30,863 nt of DNA, from contig CAXKVR010000510.1 in assembly GCA_964058845.1 (NCBI GenBank), positions 1 through 30,863 of the forward strand. Reading direction: 5' to 3'. A program made the position numbers and the translations under genes. The notes under the pieces were generated by a model. The model worked only from the letters and a program-made list of their open reading frames with translations, made no database searches and was not told the DNA's origin. The stretch is from Carex sylvatica (taxonomy: Eukaryota > Streptophyta > Magnoliopsida > Poales > Cyperaceae). This document shows, one piece after another, positions 10,548-22,714 of this stretch (position 1 is the stretch's first letter; every line of letters starts with the position of its first letter).

Positions 10548-10752
10548 GCCCACTTGACGTGACGTGAGAAGCAATTGTTAGTATTGAAGTGTTTGGATCC
10601 GCCACAGAAAATCTGGACACGTAAGATTGTTGTTTCTATTAAGAGGGACATTAAATATCGTTGACTCGATTGCATTAAATATCGTTGCAAAACGAAATAA
10701 GTTAATTTCTTCTGTTTATTCGATGGTGTGAAATGATTTATTTTTTCAGTAA

Positions 10753-10884
10753 GTGGTAATGTTGGATAAGACTGATTGAAGATAGAAATACAGATTGAAG
10801 TGAATAAAAAGAAAAAAGTGGTAATGTTTGTTGGATAAGACTGATGTGTTTAATGTGACCTGGCAGTGGCAGTGGCAGTGGCAG
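10753..10884. repeat. Short direct repeat and TGGCAG hexamer array
   Basis: The words GTGGTAATGTT and GGATAAGACTGAT occur at about 10753-10775 and again at about 10818-10845, where TGTT is inserted between them. This is followed by four copies of the hexamer TGGCAG at 10861-10884. It looks like simple slippage-prone sequence; the overlapping minus-strand open frames there are not genes. Confidence 0.7.
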
Positions 10885-10885
10885 G

Positions 10886-11317
10886 TAATTACAGTATTTG
10901 ATAAATGATAATGAATCTTGAATTGACGACAGTTTGACACGACTATATACTGTTAGCAGCTCCGTCGGCACTATTAATTACGCGATTATCTCAACACCTC
11001 ACCACCTTATCTTCTCTTTACTTTTGTCTAACACAAACAATATCATACACTCTTCTTGTTTCAGAACCAATTTGATATAAACACAAGTTGAACAATTATT
11101 CATATATTTGATCATTTTGAGAAACTTACTGAACCAAGTGGTCCAAGTCTAAATTTTTTCCTTGATTATGATTCATTATTTTTTGCAGCTGTTCCATGCT
11201 ATAAATTCATTTTGTAGTTTTGTGGACGAGGAAAAGAGACGTTGTTAATTTCCGATGTGGCGTGGGCACAACAACAATTATTAGCTGCTGTACAGCTGTA
11301 GATTTTCTCTCTTATCA

Positions 11318-11351
<34 letters not shown>

Positions 11352-12339
11352 TGTAAATATAGGACCATAAACAGTGCACTCCCACAGATTTTATATTGAT
11401 CTTTTTTTTTCTTTTCTTTTTTTCCTTTATTTGACGTGATTCGATCATAAACAGTGCACTCCCACGTCCCACCTTGTGTGTATTTTTTAAAGAATATATA
11501 TATTTATTTTCTATTCCAGTGCCTTTAACATATATATTCAATATTGAACTTATCTCATCCAATAAAAAATCAAACATTATATTTCTAGAATATATACAGT
11601 TATAAAATTTACAACAAAGAATATATATATCCAATTAGGCAAATCCTGAAATTATAAATTTACATAATCAAGCAAAACGCATAAGCTCAGAAAAAAAAAT
11701 AAAAAATTTTGTGAAAAATCTACTGTGGATGTTGTACGCTGAAGGAAATCACGACTCGCTACACATTGTTGTACACAAGCATTATAACATGAACTTCTGT
11801 GGAAAGAGGGAAAGATAAGCGAATCACTGCCGTTCGATTATGATTACGTACAGATTGATTGATGTCAATCCAACGTGTATTCAACACCTTTTCTCTTTGC
11901 CGAAGACTTTCCATAATTTGACTGTAATCAGCATTGTTAGAAGAAAAACATTGAATTAATACTTTTATTTAATTATGTTTCAGCTCCTAGGAAACCGTGA
12001 TCTGAGTCTGACATTTATTTTTTAAGAGAGAAATTTAATAATACATTGGGCTTAGCATATATTATTTGATCAGTATCATCTATTGAAAACTATTCGAACA
12101 CGGTCCCATTCAAAATGACAAGTGAAAATCTTTATAGCAGAGAGCCAGAGAGCCAGAGAGCCAGAGAGCCAAAGAGACAGTCCCAAAATTATGGAAATTT
12201 GAAGGGACAAATCCGGAGAAACTTGAATGACTTGTGAAAGTGAAATGGATCGAGAAGGATCCAAGACTGAGAGAGGGGGTGAATGAATGGATAGGATAAG
12301 ATAAGCACGCAATTCCATAAAACGGCTCTTTTACGCCTC
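10886..12339. other. Intergenic DNA with simple repeats
   Basis: No gene seen. Contents: a TA dinucleotide tract at about 11319-11350; an exact 20-bp direct repeat at 11366-11385 and 11446-11465; and four exact copies of the octamer GAGAGCCA at 12140-12171. Confidence 0.6.
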
Positions 12340-12600
12340 CACCCGTCTTACTCTTACATCAGCCCCAACTATCTCTCTCTCCATTTCCTCTCACCTCCTT
12401 AATCTGACCGTTAATTTATTACTGTGACAACGACTCATTTCTCCCTTCGAGTTCGAGTTACTGCTGATCGTCCATTTTTACAGTTGACTTGGTCAAATCC
12501 AGGTCTGTCGCGCGTACTTCAGGCCTGTTAACCAACCGGAAAGCGACACGTGTCGCTAGCAGCTAACTACGTGCCACTCACCACAGGCGTTCAAACCACG
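12340..12600. promoter_or_regulatory. Promoter-like patch with W-box pair and G-box palindrome
   Basis: A less AT-rich, CT-rich patch dense in plant cis-motifs. 12484-12496 is an inverted pair of W-box cores (TTGACTTGGTCAA), the type bound by WRKY factors. 12542-12557 is a perfect 16-bp palindrome, AGCGACACGTGTCGCT, centred on the G-box CACGTG bound by bZIP and bHLH factors. It lies about 2 kb upstream of the pyrophosphatase TATA box. It may be a distal element of that gene or the promoter of an unrecognised transcript. The assignment is by motif only. Confidence 0.4.
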
Positions 12601-13467
12601 CGATACCTTTTTTATTCCCTCACCATCAAATTTTACATGTCGGACCCCCTCATTTTATTTTATTCAATTGTATGCGTAAGGGGAGGATATACTGTTGTTA
12701 TTCGTTTCCCTTCATGTGCACTTTTTGGTGGGGTTGTTAAGTTTTAGATATTTTCAGTTTGTCCCTATTTAACTAGTAATTATTAATTTGAATATTTTCA
12801 GGGACATATTTGTTAGATTTAAACACTTTACAGTTTACACCAACACACCCTTGTAACTTAATGACCACCTCGGTCTGATTCGTCACGTCCCCTCATGTAA
12901 AACTTCTCCGTTTTTAGGAAACTGGAGATGAACATATACCATAAAAAACAAACATCTCGTCTTTAAACAATGCTACAAACCTTGAAAAGATTTCTTTTAT
13001 TTGCTTTTAAAAGCTTGTTGAGTTTCGTTGTATAAATTTAGATAGATGTTATTGTAATATAAACATAGAATCTGAGTTCAAAAATGTAATAAAATTTACT
13101 TCCAAAATTAGATAATACATTCAACGTATAGTGATTACTGATTAGTGAATGCTTTGTAAATCATACACTGAACAATATCGATTAAAAATAGAAAATAATC
13201 TCTTCTACTTACTGTACTGCTTACATTGAACGTTATTAGTAAAAATTTAGAATCAATCTGTCTTTCCTGAAATAATAAATATTAAAACATTTAAATTCAT
13301 GCATATGTGAACGTGTTCATCCTTCGTGACAAAATCATATGTAAACATTAATTAGCTCTTACAATTTGCTAAATCTTATGTTATTCGAATCAAATCATCC
13401 CATCCAAACAGATCCGGTTGTTCTTTTATGTGGACATATATTAATAATAAAAATAAGTATGATATAA
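12601..13467. other. Intergenic DNA, no gene seen
   Basis: No convincing coding region. The frame at 12550-12747 begins inside the G-box patch and has no recognisable product. Mostly AT-rich, without clear transposon ends. Confidence 0.5.
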
Positions 13468-13868
13468 GAGACTCTATTTTATGCATCTCCATCATGCCTC
13501 CGTTTCTAAAAACTTAAATAACTCAAAATTTAAATCATAAACGTCAAAATAAAACCGTTAGATATGATCTATGTTATTTTCTCTACGTGTTCATAAAAAA
13601 ATTATCACATTTAAATTTTGTTTTCATGCGAATCAATAAGTTGAAAAATCAACGGTTAGAAATTATCCACATTAGTACGTTTTTTTAATCTCTTAATGAC
13701 AACAAAAATAAAATTAAAAAGTCATAAAGTTTTACACGTTCATAGATAAAATGATATAGATCATATCAATGGTTTTATTTGACTTTCAAAGTTTTAAATT
13801 TTGAGTTATTCAAGTTTTAAAAAAATGGAGATATGACGGAGCACAAAATGGAGGCATTTGAACCTCTC
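13468..13868. mobile_element. Mutator-like MITE with 9-bp target duplication
   Basis: A 401-bp non-coding foldback element. The exact 9-bp duplication ATGATATAA lies at 13459-13467 and 13869-13877, typical of Mutator-like elements. The ends begin GAGA and form imperfect terminal inverted repeats. The arms extend to about 13482-13600 and 13736-13862, sharing AATAACTCAAAATTTAAA and the TCAAATAAAACC/ATGATCTAT words. The middle can also pair, so the element is nearly palindromic. It sits about 675 bp upstream of the pyrophosphatase TATA box, so it could affect that promoter or make small RNAs; this is inference. Confidence 0.85.
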
Positions 13869-13877
13869 ATGATATAA

Positions 13878-14542
13878 ATATGTTTTATTTTTTTTTCTGA
13901 AAAAAAATGGGTCATGATTGTCCATTTTAATGCTATGATTTCTCAAAATTTCAAAATTAGCTGTGACATTATTTGGTGTAGATGATGTTGGAAGTGATAT
14001 TTAAAAATATATTTTCACGTAATTGATAATAAAATATTTCTGCCGACGTAAACATACTTGTTTCTTTAGATGTGAATAAACAGTGATATGAATATTTATT
14101 TTGCAGATTTTTTCCAAGTCAAAGCAAATGGTGATATTAGCACATTGTATGTTTTTGGATGAAAAATGTAATATAATTTAAGTGACCTATTTTGTTTAAA
14201 AGATAAAAGTTTAACCTATCAAGAAATTTATCTAAGGATTTCTGTTTCGCTTATCATTTTTTAATAAAAATTATGTCCTTTTAGTCCAGATAGTTCAATA
14301 AAAAAAAACAAATAGGTCTTATTTTGTAATTCATGTCATAAAAATTGATTCACCCTAAACATCAGTGAATCAATCCGTTTAACTGTTCAATGATCAATCT
14401 GGATAAAAAAAGGTCCTTTCAATCCTATTCGAAACGGACAACTCCATTGACATAAACTGGAGGGGGATGAATAGTTTTGTTAACTTAATAAATTTATTTC
14501 TCTCACACCAGTCTCGTTTCCTCACTCCAGCTCGAGCGGCGC
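13878..14542. other. Proximal upstream region of the pyrophosphatase gene
   Basis: AT-rich upstream DNA. Near the TATA box it becomes CT-rich (14500-14540), as is common in strong plant promoters. No other gene is seen. Confidence 0.5.
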
Positions 14543-14549
14543 TATAAAA
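14543..14549 (+). promoter_or_regulatory. TATA box of the pyrophosphatase gene
   Basis: TATAAAA in the context GCGCTATAAAAGG, 134 bp upstream of the start codon. Transcription would be expected to start near 14575, giving a CT-rich leader of about 100 nt. A well-placed canonical TATA box suits a highly expressed gene. Confidence 0.75.
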
Positions 14550-14676
14550 GGAGACCAACCAGACCTACCAATCTGCCCATTCCTCTCATTCTCTCCTCTA
14601 CATTTCCCAAAGAGATTGACATTCGACCCGTTTTCTCTCGCCTCACCTAGGGTTTGATAGGCGCTCGGCGACAGAA

Positions 14677-17600
14677 ATGGCGGCGCTTCTTTCGGATCTG
14701 GCGACGGAGATACTCATACCGGTGGCTTCCGTCGTGGGAATTGTGTTTGCGTTGGTGCAGTGGGTAGTGGTGTCCCGTGTGAAGCTCTCACCGGAGAAAC
14801 AGTCAGCCGGAGGGAACAAAAACGGCTATGGCGATTTCTTGATAGAAGAGGAGGAGGGCCTTAATGATCACAATGTCGTGGTTAAGTGTGCCGAGATCCA
14901 GACTGCCATCTCCGAAGGTTAGCTCGGTTATTTAATTATTAGGGGTACTTAATCTGTGTGCGTGAGGGGTAGAAATGGGGAAGGAGAAATCTTTCGCTTC
15001 TTTAGGTTCTTTTTTACAGTGTGATTAGAGTCTTATTAGCTAATTTGATCTGTCTCAATCTTTTGAAAGCGAGAGAGATTTGCTCACTTTAGCTCCAGTA
15101 CACGGCATAATTATGTGTTTGATCGCGGAATTCAATTGTAGAGGTTGTAGTGTAGAGCAAATTCGCCTTAGATCTGGTGCTTCTTTGATACGAAGGATTG
15201 TGTTAATATCCTTTTTTCTTACTTCTCCTTTAATTTCTCAAATAAAGGGATGTACATACATCTTTACTGAATTGACTTTTATATAATTTCTTTTTAGTTC
15301 GTTTTATTTGTGGGAACTAGTTCTGCAAACGTATTTTTTAAAAGAAAAAGCGATCTCAGATTTAGGGACGTAATTTTTATGTTATACGTTCTATAATCCT
15401 TTTTTTTCCTTCCTTTTTAAAAAAAATAATACAATCAAAGAAATAGTCCTATTTTGGTAGATATTTCATTTTTTCTTTAAATATCTGTGTAATCAGAAAA
15501 AAAAAGTTTAATTCTGTGGTCCCTTGTTCTTCGTAAAGTAACAAATTTGGCCATAAGTGAATTAGTACTCTTTTATGAAAAGTAGTTTCTTAATGAAGTA
15601 TGCTTGTAGTGGGACCTGCGCTTCTTTTGTTGTTCATGTTGTACGCATCCATTTATTTGTCCCTTGTGGTTTTTGCAGGACCATGGATATTTAAGATCGA
15701 TCTATTTTTTTTTATCTTCCCTGTATTTTTTTTTTTTGGGTTTTGAATTCTGTCACCGAATTGCAAATTAATTATATTTTCAATTTTTATTGTAGATCTA
15801 TAATTTGCTATAGTTATATTGATCTCTCAAATATAAATCTTATTAGTTCTAAGCGACCATCTCTTTATTCTAGACTTGGGAATAGTTTATTTGAGAAAAT
15901 CTTTGTTTCTATGTTTAGGTCTGACCATTGACTTTTTAGTGGTGCAACGTGGTTCTTTGATTTTACTCTTATATTACACTTATATATGGAGATTTTCTCA
16001 CGCAAAGTATTCCTAGTTTATGGTGCTGAGAACGTGGCCCTCAGATCTTTGATCTAATATTCATTTTTATATTATTTTTGACCAAATATATAATGTTAGT
16101 CAATAGTCTGTCTAATACTTTATATAATGGCATTGCTCAGTGTGATATTGGCGCAGAACAGGCATGAACATGATTTAGTTGTACTATTATTATCTTTTAT
16201 ATGTGCCTGGTAGCAAAAGCATTGACTCATTTTTCTTTCACATAAAAAAATGGTTATTTGATCACTGATTTCCATGAAGCATGTTTTCTATTTTATGGTT
16301 TACTTGTAATAGGAAATTCAAATGAATATCATATGCCATAATAATGTACTTAAAATGATCATTCCTAATTGCATGTGAAGAGTGCAATATTCTACTATAC
16401 AAGTCACTATTGGGGGGCCAGGAAGATGTTTTATACAGGGTAATTTCTTTTGAATGTGAATCCACAAAAGTTATAGCTTTACAAAGGACTTAAATAGTAA
16501 TCAAATAAGATGCTGTATTCTGTGTGGTCTTTTGCTTTGGGAAATTTTTATATGGAAAATATTAATTTATCACAAATGAGATGGAGATTAGTTATGAAAA
16601 GAATTGCACATTGCACTTCTAGAAAATATATTGTGATTTTAGAAGAACATATTGCAACTGTTTAAGAGGATCTCTCATCTAACAATTAGCAATCTGTGTA
16701 TAAACATGTCATACTGATCAGAAGATGTCTCATTTAACAAATATTTATGTCCTGAATTTATAGGAGCAACTTCCTTCCTCTTCACTGAGTATCAATATGT
16801 GGGTGTGTTCATGGTCATCTTTGCCATACTAATTTTCGTATTCCTTGGTTCCGTGGATGGCTTCAGCACCAAGACCCGACCCTGCACTTACAGCAAGGAC
16901 ACCACCTGCAAACCAGCTCTTGCAACTGCTCTTTTCAGCACCATCTCCTTCCTTCTTGGTGCCATCACCTCCCTTGTCGCTGGTTTTCTTGGCATGAAGA
17001 TTGCCACTTATGCCAATGCTCGTACAACACTCGAGGCCAGAAAGGGCGTCGGCAAGGCCTTCATTGTAGCATTCAGATCTGGTGCAGTTATGGGTTTCTT
17101 GCTTGCAGCTAGTGGGTTGCTGGTGCTTTATATCACAATCAATTTGTTTAAGCTGTACTATGGTAACGATTGGGAAGGTCTATTTGAGAGTATTACTGGT
17201 TATGGTCTTGGTGGGTCGTCCATGGCTCTCTTTGGTAGAGTTGGTGGCGGTATCTATACCAAGGCTGCTGATGTTGGTGCTGACCTTGTTGGTAAGGTTG
17301 AGAGGAATATTCCAGAGGATGATCCAAGAAACCCAGCTGTGAGTCTTGCATTTTTTTTAATCACTATTAATGTTTCCAGTTTAATGCCCCTATGGATAGG
17401 AAAGGAAAAAGTAAAATGGAAGTATATTGGTTGTGTACTGTTAGATTATGTTCTGAACCAGTCATGTTTATTACGTTGTATGCCATGTATGCCATCCTGT
17501 GGTTCCTGGTTGATTTTGCTAATTTTGTATAATCTCTCACAGGTGATTGCTGATAATGTCGGAGACAATGTTGGCGATATTGCTGGCATGGGTTCTGACC

Positions 17601-20214
17601 TCTTTGGATCTTATGCGGAATCTTCCTGTGCAGCCCTTGTTGTGGCTTCTATCTCATCGTTTGGAATTAACCATGAATTTACTGCCATGATGTTCCCTTT
17701 GCTTATCAGCTCCGTTGGAATTATCGTTTGCCTAATTACCACACTCTTTGCAACTGACTTTTTTGAAATTAAGGCAGTTGAAGAGATTGAGCCTGCTCTG
17801 AAGAAACAACTTGTTATCTCCACTGCCCTCATGACTGTTGGCATTGCCATTGTTTCTTGGATTGGTCTTCCATCTCAGTTCACTATCTACAGTTTTGGTA
17901 CCCAGAAGGATGTGACTAACTGGTGAGATTTCATGGCCCTAAATTATAGTTTTATTTGACATGGGAATGATTTGTAGATATTAATGTGTCTGCTTCATTT
18001 TCAGGCAACTGTTCTTCTGTGTTGCTATTGGTCTCTGGGCTGGTCTTGTTATTGGGTTTGTTACTGAATATTATACAAGCAATGCTTACTCGTAAGTCTC
18101 TAACCTTCTTACTGGACTATTATTTAGTAGGTTTCATGCTTGTTTACACCATCCACTTTCATTTTTTTTTTTTTGACATTATGGAACTGCTTTTAAGAGA
18201 TCCTAGCCACCTTTGGAGCAGTTTATTTTGAAATTAAATGTAAATGTTTAGTTATCTATAATGCTGAGCATATATATAAACATTAATATTTTGATGAGTT
18301 ATGCATAAACATTAATATTTTGATGAGTTGTGCATTTTATGGATGCATGACCTACATTTATGATTTATGGTATTGTCATCTACCCACACATAGAATGCAT
18401 AAATTAATTCATACTTGAAATAGTATATCTTTATTGGTAGATACTATACCCTATTTTGACGCATCTTGAAATTAATTTGCAGCCCTGTTCAAGATGTTGC
18501 CGACTCATGCAGGACTGGAGCTGCCACTAACGTTATCTTTGGTCTTGCTCTTGGATACAAGTCTGTAATCATCCCCATCTTTGCTATTGCTGTTAGCATT
18601 TTTGTGAGCTTCAGTCTTGCTGCCATGTATGGCATAGCGGTCGCTGCTCTTGGTATGCTCAGTACAATTGCCACTGGCTTGGCCATTGATGCTTATGGGC
18701 CCATCAGTGACAATGCTGGAGGTATTGCTGAGATGGCGGGCATGAGCCACAGGATCCGTGAGAGGACTGATGCTCTGGACGCTGCCGGTAACACCACTGC
18801 CGCCATTGGAAAGGTAAATTGTTTTATTATGTTGTATGTATGCATTTGTTTTATTAGGTTTAGATAATTGTCCATGGTTCGATTAATTGTCTTCACTCGG
18901 AAAGCATGTAACCATCTTACTAGCATTTGAAAGAAGTATTGCTCAACACTTATAGAAAATTATGTTAGATACTTTGAACTGAATTTTTTTACTTTTTTAT
19001 TTTGAGGAATGAATCTGTGTGCTTCATTAACTTGCAAAAAAGGAACAGGTACATTTAGATAATAGTTGACTTGAACTAAGTTGTAACTTGTATTTTGCAG
19101 TTGTCATTTTTAGTTTACACAAGCACGACCATCTGTTTTAATAAACTTCAAAACTACACAGAGACATTATTATATTCCTTTAAATTAATAGTTTTGTTAA
19201 TTACTTCCCTTTCTGCCACCTTGTTTCTATTTAGGGTTTTGCCATTGGATCTGCTGCTCTTGTCTCCCTTGCCCTATTCGGTGCCTTCGTGAGCCGTGCT
19301 GGGATCTCTACTGTTGATGTGCTTACCCCCAAGGTCTTCATTGGTCTGCTTGTTGGTGCCATGCTCCCATACTGGTTCTCAGCCATGACAATGAAGAGTG
19401 TTGGCAGCGCTGCCCTGAAGATGGTTGAGGAGGTGCGCCGCCAATTCAACACCATTCCTGGCCTCATGGAGGGCACCACCAAGCCCGACTATGCCACCTG
19501 CGTCAAGATCTCCACTGATGCCTCTATCAAGGAGATGATCCCACCTGGTGCTCTTGTGATGTTGACCCCACTTATTGCTGGAACTTTCTTTGGTGTTGAG
19601 ACCCTCTCTGGTGTGCTTGCTGGTGCTCTCGTCTCAGGTGTTCAGGTATGGGTTTAGTTGTTTTTTCTATTTCTAAAATATGTTCATTTGATTTTAAGTT
19701 TGCCATGGTTGATTGGCATGGAACAAGAATCTGCTATTATACAAACTGATTTTTTAGATTCCTTTTCAGTTATTCTTAATGTATTTTGCACTAAAAGGGT
19801 ACTTGTGTTTTTTCACCTTTTCCCAGATTGCCATCTCTGCATCTAACACTGGTGGCGCATGGGATAATGCCAAGAAGTACATTGAGGTACGTATTCACTT
19901 GGTCCATTTTCTTATATTTGATTTCTGTTGGATTTAAAAATAATTTTTTAATTAGATTTCTGAGGTGTAAATCATTATTATTTTTTCTTTTCAATTGCGA
20001 TGAATAGGCTGGCGCAACAGAGCATGCACAGAGCCTCGGCCCAAAGGGATCCGACTGCCACAAGGCCGCTGTCATTGGTGACACTATTGGAGACCCGCTC
20101 AAGGACACATCTGGGCCGTCACTCAACATCCTCATCAAGCTCATGGCTGTCGAATCACTTGTGTTTGCTCCTTTCTTTGCAACTCACGGAGGCCTTCTCT
20201 TCAAGTGGCTGTGA
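14677..20214 (+). CDS. Vacuolar H+-translocating pyrophosphatase, type I (K+-dependent)
   Basis: Hydrolyses pyrophosphate to pump protons into the vacuole; an integral tonoplast enzyme of the M3 type with about 16 membrane spans. Eight exons: 14677-14917, 16764-17338, 17543-17922, 18005-18091, 18483-18813, 19235-19645, 19827-19886 and 20008-20214. All introns are GT-AG and frame holds throughout, giving 763 residues, the usual length. Family marks are [12 protein letters not shown] near residue 55, the substrate motif DVGADLVGK (250-258), DNVGDNVGD (276-284), and [15 protein letters not shown] near 719-733. Ala in GNTTAAIGK (530-538), where K+-independent enzymes have Lys, marks the K+-stimulated type I, orthologous to Arabidopsis AVP1. 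The start is chosen because [15 protein letters not shown] aligns with known N-termini and follows a TATA box and leader. Intron 1 is long (1846 bp). Intron 2 (17339-17542) is 204 bp with no in-frame stop. Nothing suggests a pseudogene. Confidence 0.96.
18276..18333. repeat. 29-bp tandem duplication in intron 4
   Basis: A 29-bp unit beginning ATAAACATTAATATTTTGAT occurs twice in tandem, starting at 18276 and 18305, with about one mismatch. It lies inside an intron of the pyrophosphatase gene and looks like a recent duplication. Confidence 0.85.
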
Positions 20215-20500
20215 GCACTTGAAATAGTAAGAAACAAGAGAGAATTTGAGAAAATAACATTCGTATGTCACCATTTTGTTTTTATGTTGCGTTACATCAT
20301 GCCTCTTTGAGGCAGCAATTAGCTTTTGAAAGTTTTTATGTAGTTTTGGTTAGAATTTGCCCGTTGGCCGTGTGATTTTGAGGTCTGGCAGTTTCCTTTC
20401 TTTTTTGGTCGGTTGATGATGAATTGGTTGATAATGACGATCATAGTTGTGTTAAGGTTTAACCTTTGCATCATAATATAAAGGTTTTTCACTTTTTGGC
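20215..20500 (+). other. Probable 3' untranslated region of the pyrophosphatase gene
   Basis: The T-rich sequence after the TGA stop resembles a plant 3' UTR. An AATATAA word near 20475 is a possible near-upstream polyadenylation signal; an AATAAA at about 20758 is an alternative. The end is not fixed by sequence alone. Confidence 0.4.
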
Positions 20501-22714
20501 ATTCATGCTTGCTGCCCTGGAGGAGTTTGTTATTTTGCTGCTGCACTTCCAGTTCGTTATTCCAAAATCCAAAGTTAAGTCTTCCTGTACTTGTTTTATT
20601 GGTTTTCTTTTGATCTTGTACATTGATTTATTTGTGTGCTGAGATGTGATGTAGCTGTGACATGTGCAATTTTACAATACATTTGAAGTGGAAATTAAAG
20701 CTGGAGTGTAGCATATACCAGCTTTGGTTGGCTTTACTGAAATACAGTCAATGTGATAATAAACTAACAACTAACAAGACACCCAGAACAAAAAAGTTCC
20801 TCATTTCTTTGTTTTACTGTACCCTGTATGCATCGTGGCACATTACCTATTCTTCATATATTAACCCTGCATAAGCAAACTTGTTGACACCCATTTTTGT
20901 CAACTATGCCATCAAACTATTCAGCGTAGTTTTTTGCCTTCAATTTTATTAATACAAGCCTGGTTCCTCCCGATTAACCAGTGCATCAACTGGCCTGAGC
21001 TCTTTCTCAGGCTCTGGTCTACAACATAACCACAGCAATCCTTTCTTTATGCGTTTGTTTTATACATGAGAAAATATTTTTTTCACAAAACCCATTCATT
21101 AATTAGAAATGAACAATTCAGTGTTGAAGCCAGAAAAAAAGATCATGAAGAGAGGCATTAGCATTTTTGTTCCTCTGACAAGGGTTATTCCCAGATTTAC
21201 GTAACATGCCCCTGGATTTCAAAAAATTGACAAATAGATCCTCAGAATCACATATCCCATACCGGTACACAACAGCACACAACAGTGCAAGGGTATCAGA
21301 AGCCTTTTCAAGCAACAACAATCAAGGACAAGCACTGGTACTGACTGGTGCCAGAAACATACCAGTGTCTTAAGTCTTGTTGTGGTTGAAAATACTGACT
21401 GGCAATAATTTTGTTTGAACTAAGCACAATTCTATATAACATGTGTAACAGGTCAGAATTTGCAGATTTTAAAATTTCTAGTTCAAACAAATAGTATCTT
21501 CTACTGTACCCCGCGGGGTATAATTTGTTCAGGAAACTAATTAAAGATGCAGTTTTTAGCTTCCTCATATTTATAAGAACAACAAATTATCATAATTAAA
21601 AATGACTTTTTTTATAGCACAATAATATTTCTGCATTGCAAGAAGCTAAAAGTCTCTGAAAACAAATGAAAATTTTATACAAGAAGTAGCTAAAAAAAGG
21701 CTAGTTCCATTCAAGTAATATCGTTTCTTGAACCAACTAAAGTGCTTGACAGGATGCCTCCAGTTCTTGCTTACTCTGGATCATTTTGGGAACAACTTCC
21801 TGCCTGTGTGAGTAACAGAACCTGCACAACAAACCAAGAGCTAGTGTCTCCAAACTCTCATGAAGTGTTTCTTTCCCATGGTTACAACTGGAACTGGAGA
21901 GAGCCCGATTGTTCAAATCCTCCTCGGGCAGCTTCAATGACCGTGCTCAGAACCACTAATTTCTAGACTGAAGGTAAGTTTCTCCCTTGCAGAATGAACT
22001 CCCCAACCTGATCCCTAGCTACAATTAGACAATTAGTTCAAGGAAACACCTGACCTTTCTAGTTGCAGCCCATTTTCTCATCTCCATTCTGATCAGTTGG
22101 GAAGTTGGAACTGGTATCAGATTATTGCACCCAGCCATTTCTGTTGCACTGACAGTAGATTTGAACATCCGTATACTATGAATCAATAAGCATTGTAGAA
22201 GTACATGGCAAAGGATAGGCAGCACAGGGCAACCTTCTGACAGTAAATTTGGGTTCAGGTTTCCTCCATCTGACAACTCAAATTCAATGATCCAGTGGGT
22301 TCATCATGCCAGTAGAAGGTAAAACCTAAAACCATAAACCCTATTGGGTATATCTCAGACTCGGTATGATATCCAGCATTCAAATCGACCTCTCCCATGT
22401 TGACGACAAAGTAATCATCAAATTGGACGGGGAGACCAGTCTACAAATAACAAAAATTCAAGGAGCCATATGGTAAATGTGAAAAACAAAGATATGTGGA
22501 ACGACAATGTTAGGATAAAACAGATCCAAATAGCAAAAACAAGTGCATCGCAAAGGGTCGTCAAATTGCCTATCGAGGATGCCTGGATTTCAACTGCAGC
22601 ATGACTAAATATTTGAACTGCAAACAAGAGTATTAGACTGTTACAAGTTGGTCAAGTTTAATATTTTAAGGGCCTTCTAATCAAGCATTTTATTGTCTGA
22701 TATGATATAGTAAA
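20501..22714. other. Intergenic region, no recognised gene
   Basis: Several open frames of 60-90 codons occur, mainly on the minus strand at 21118-21568, 21737-21937 and 22025-22276. None matches a family I know, and frames overlap on both strands. The stretch about 21730-22300 is less AT-rich than its surroundings, so an unannotated transcript or old gene relic is possible, but I see no splice-consistent model. Confidence 0.35.

Noticed and set aside
11281..11634. 117-codon minus-strand open frame
   Set aside because: It spans a TA microsatellite and a duplicated 20-bp word; the product is low complexity.
17082..17850. Overlapping frames within the pyrophosphatase exons on both strands
   Set aside because: They are shadows of the conserved coding frame.
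21905..21930. Box-B-like GTTCAAATCC as part of a tRNA gene
   Set aside because: No acceptor stem, anticodon arm or D arm can be folded around it.
21308..22276. Minus-strand open frames at 21308-21568, 21737-21937 and 22025-22276 as exons of one gene
   Set aside because: No family similarity, frames occur on both strands, and I could not join them with consistent splice sites and reading frame.
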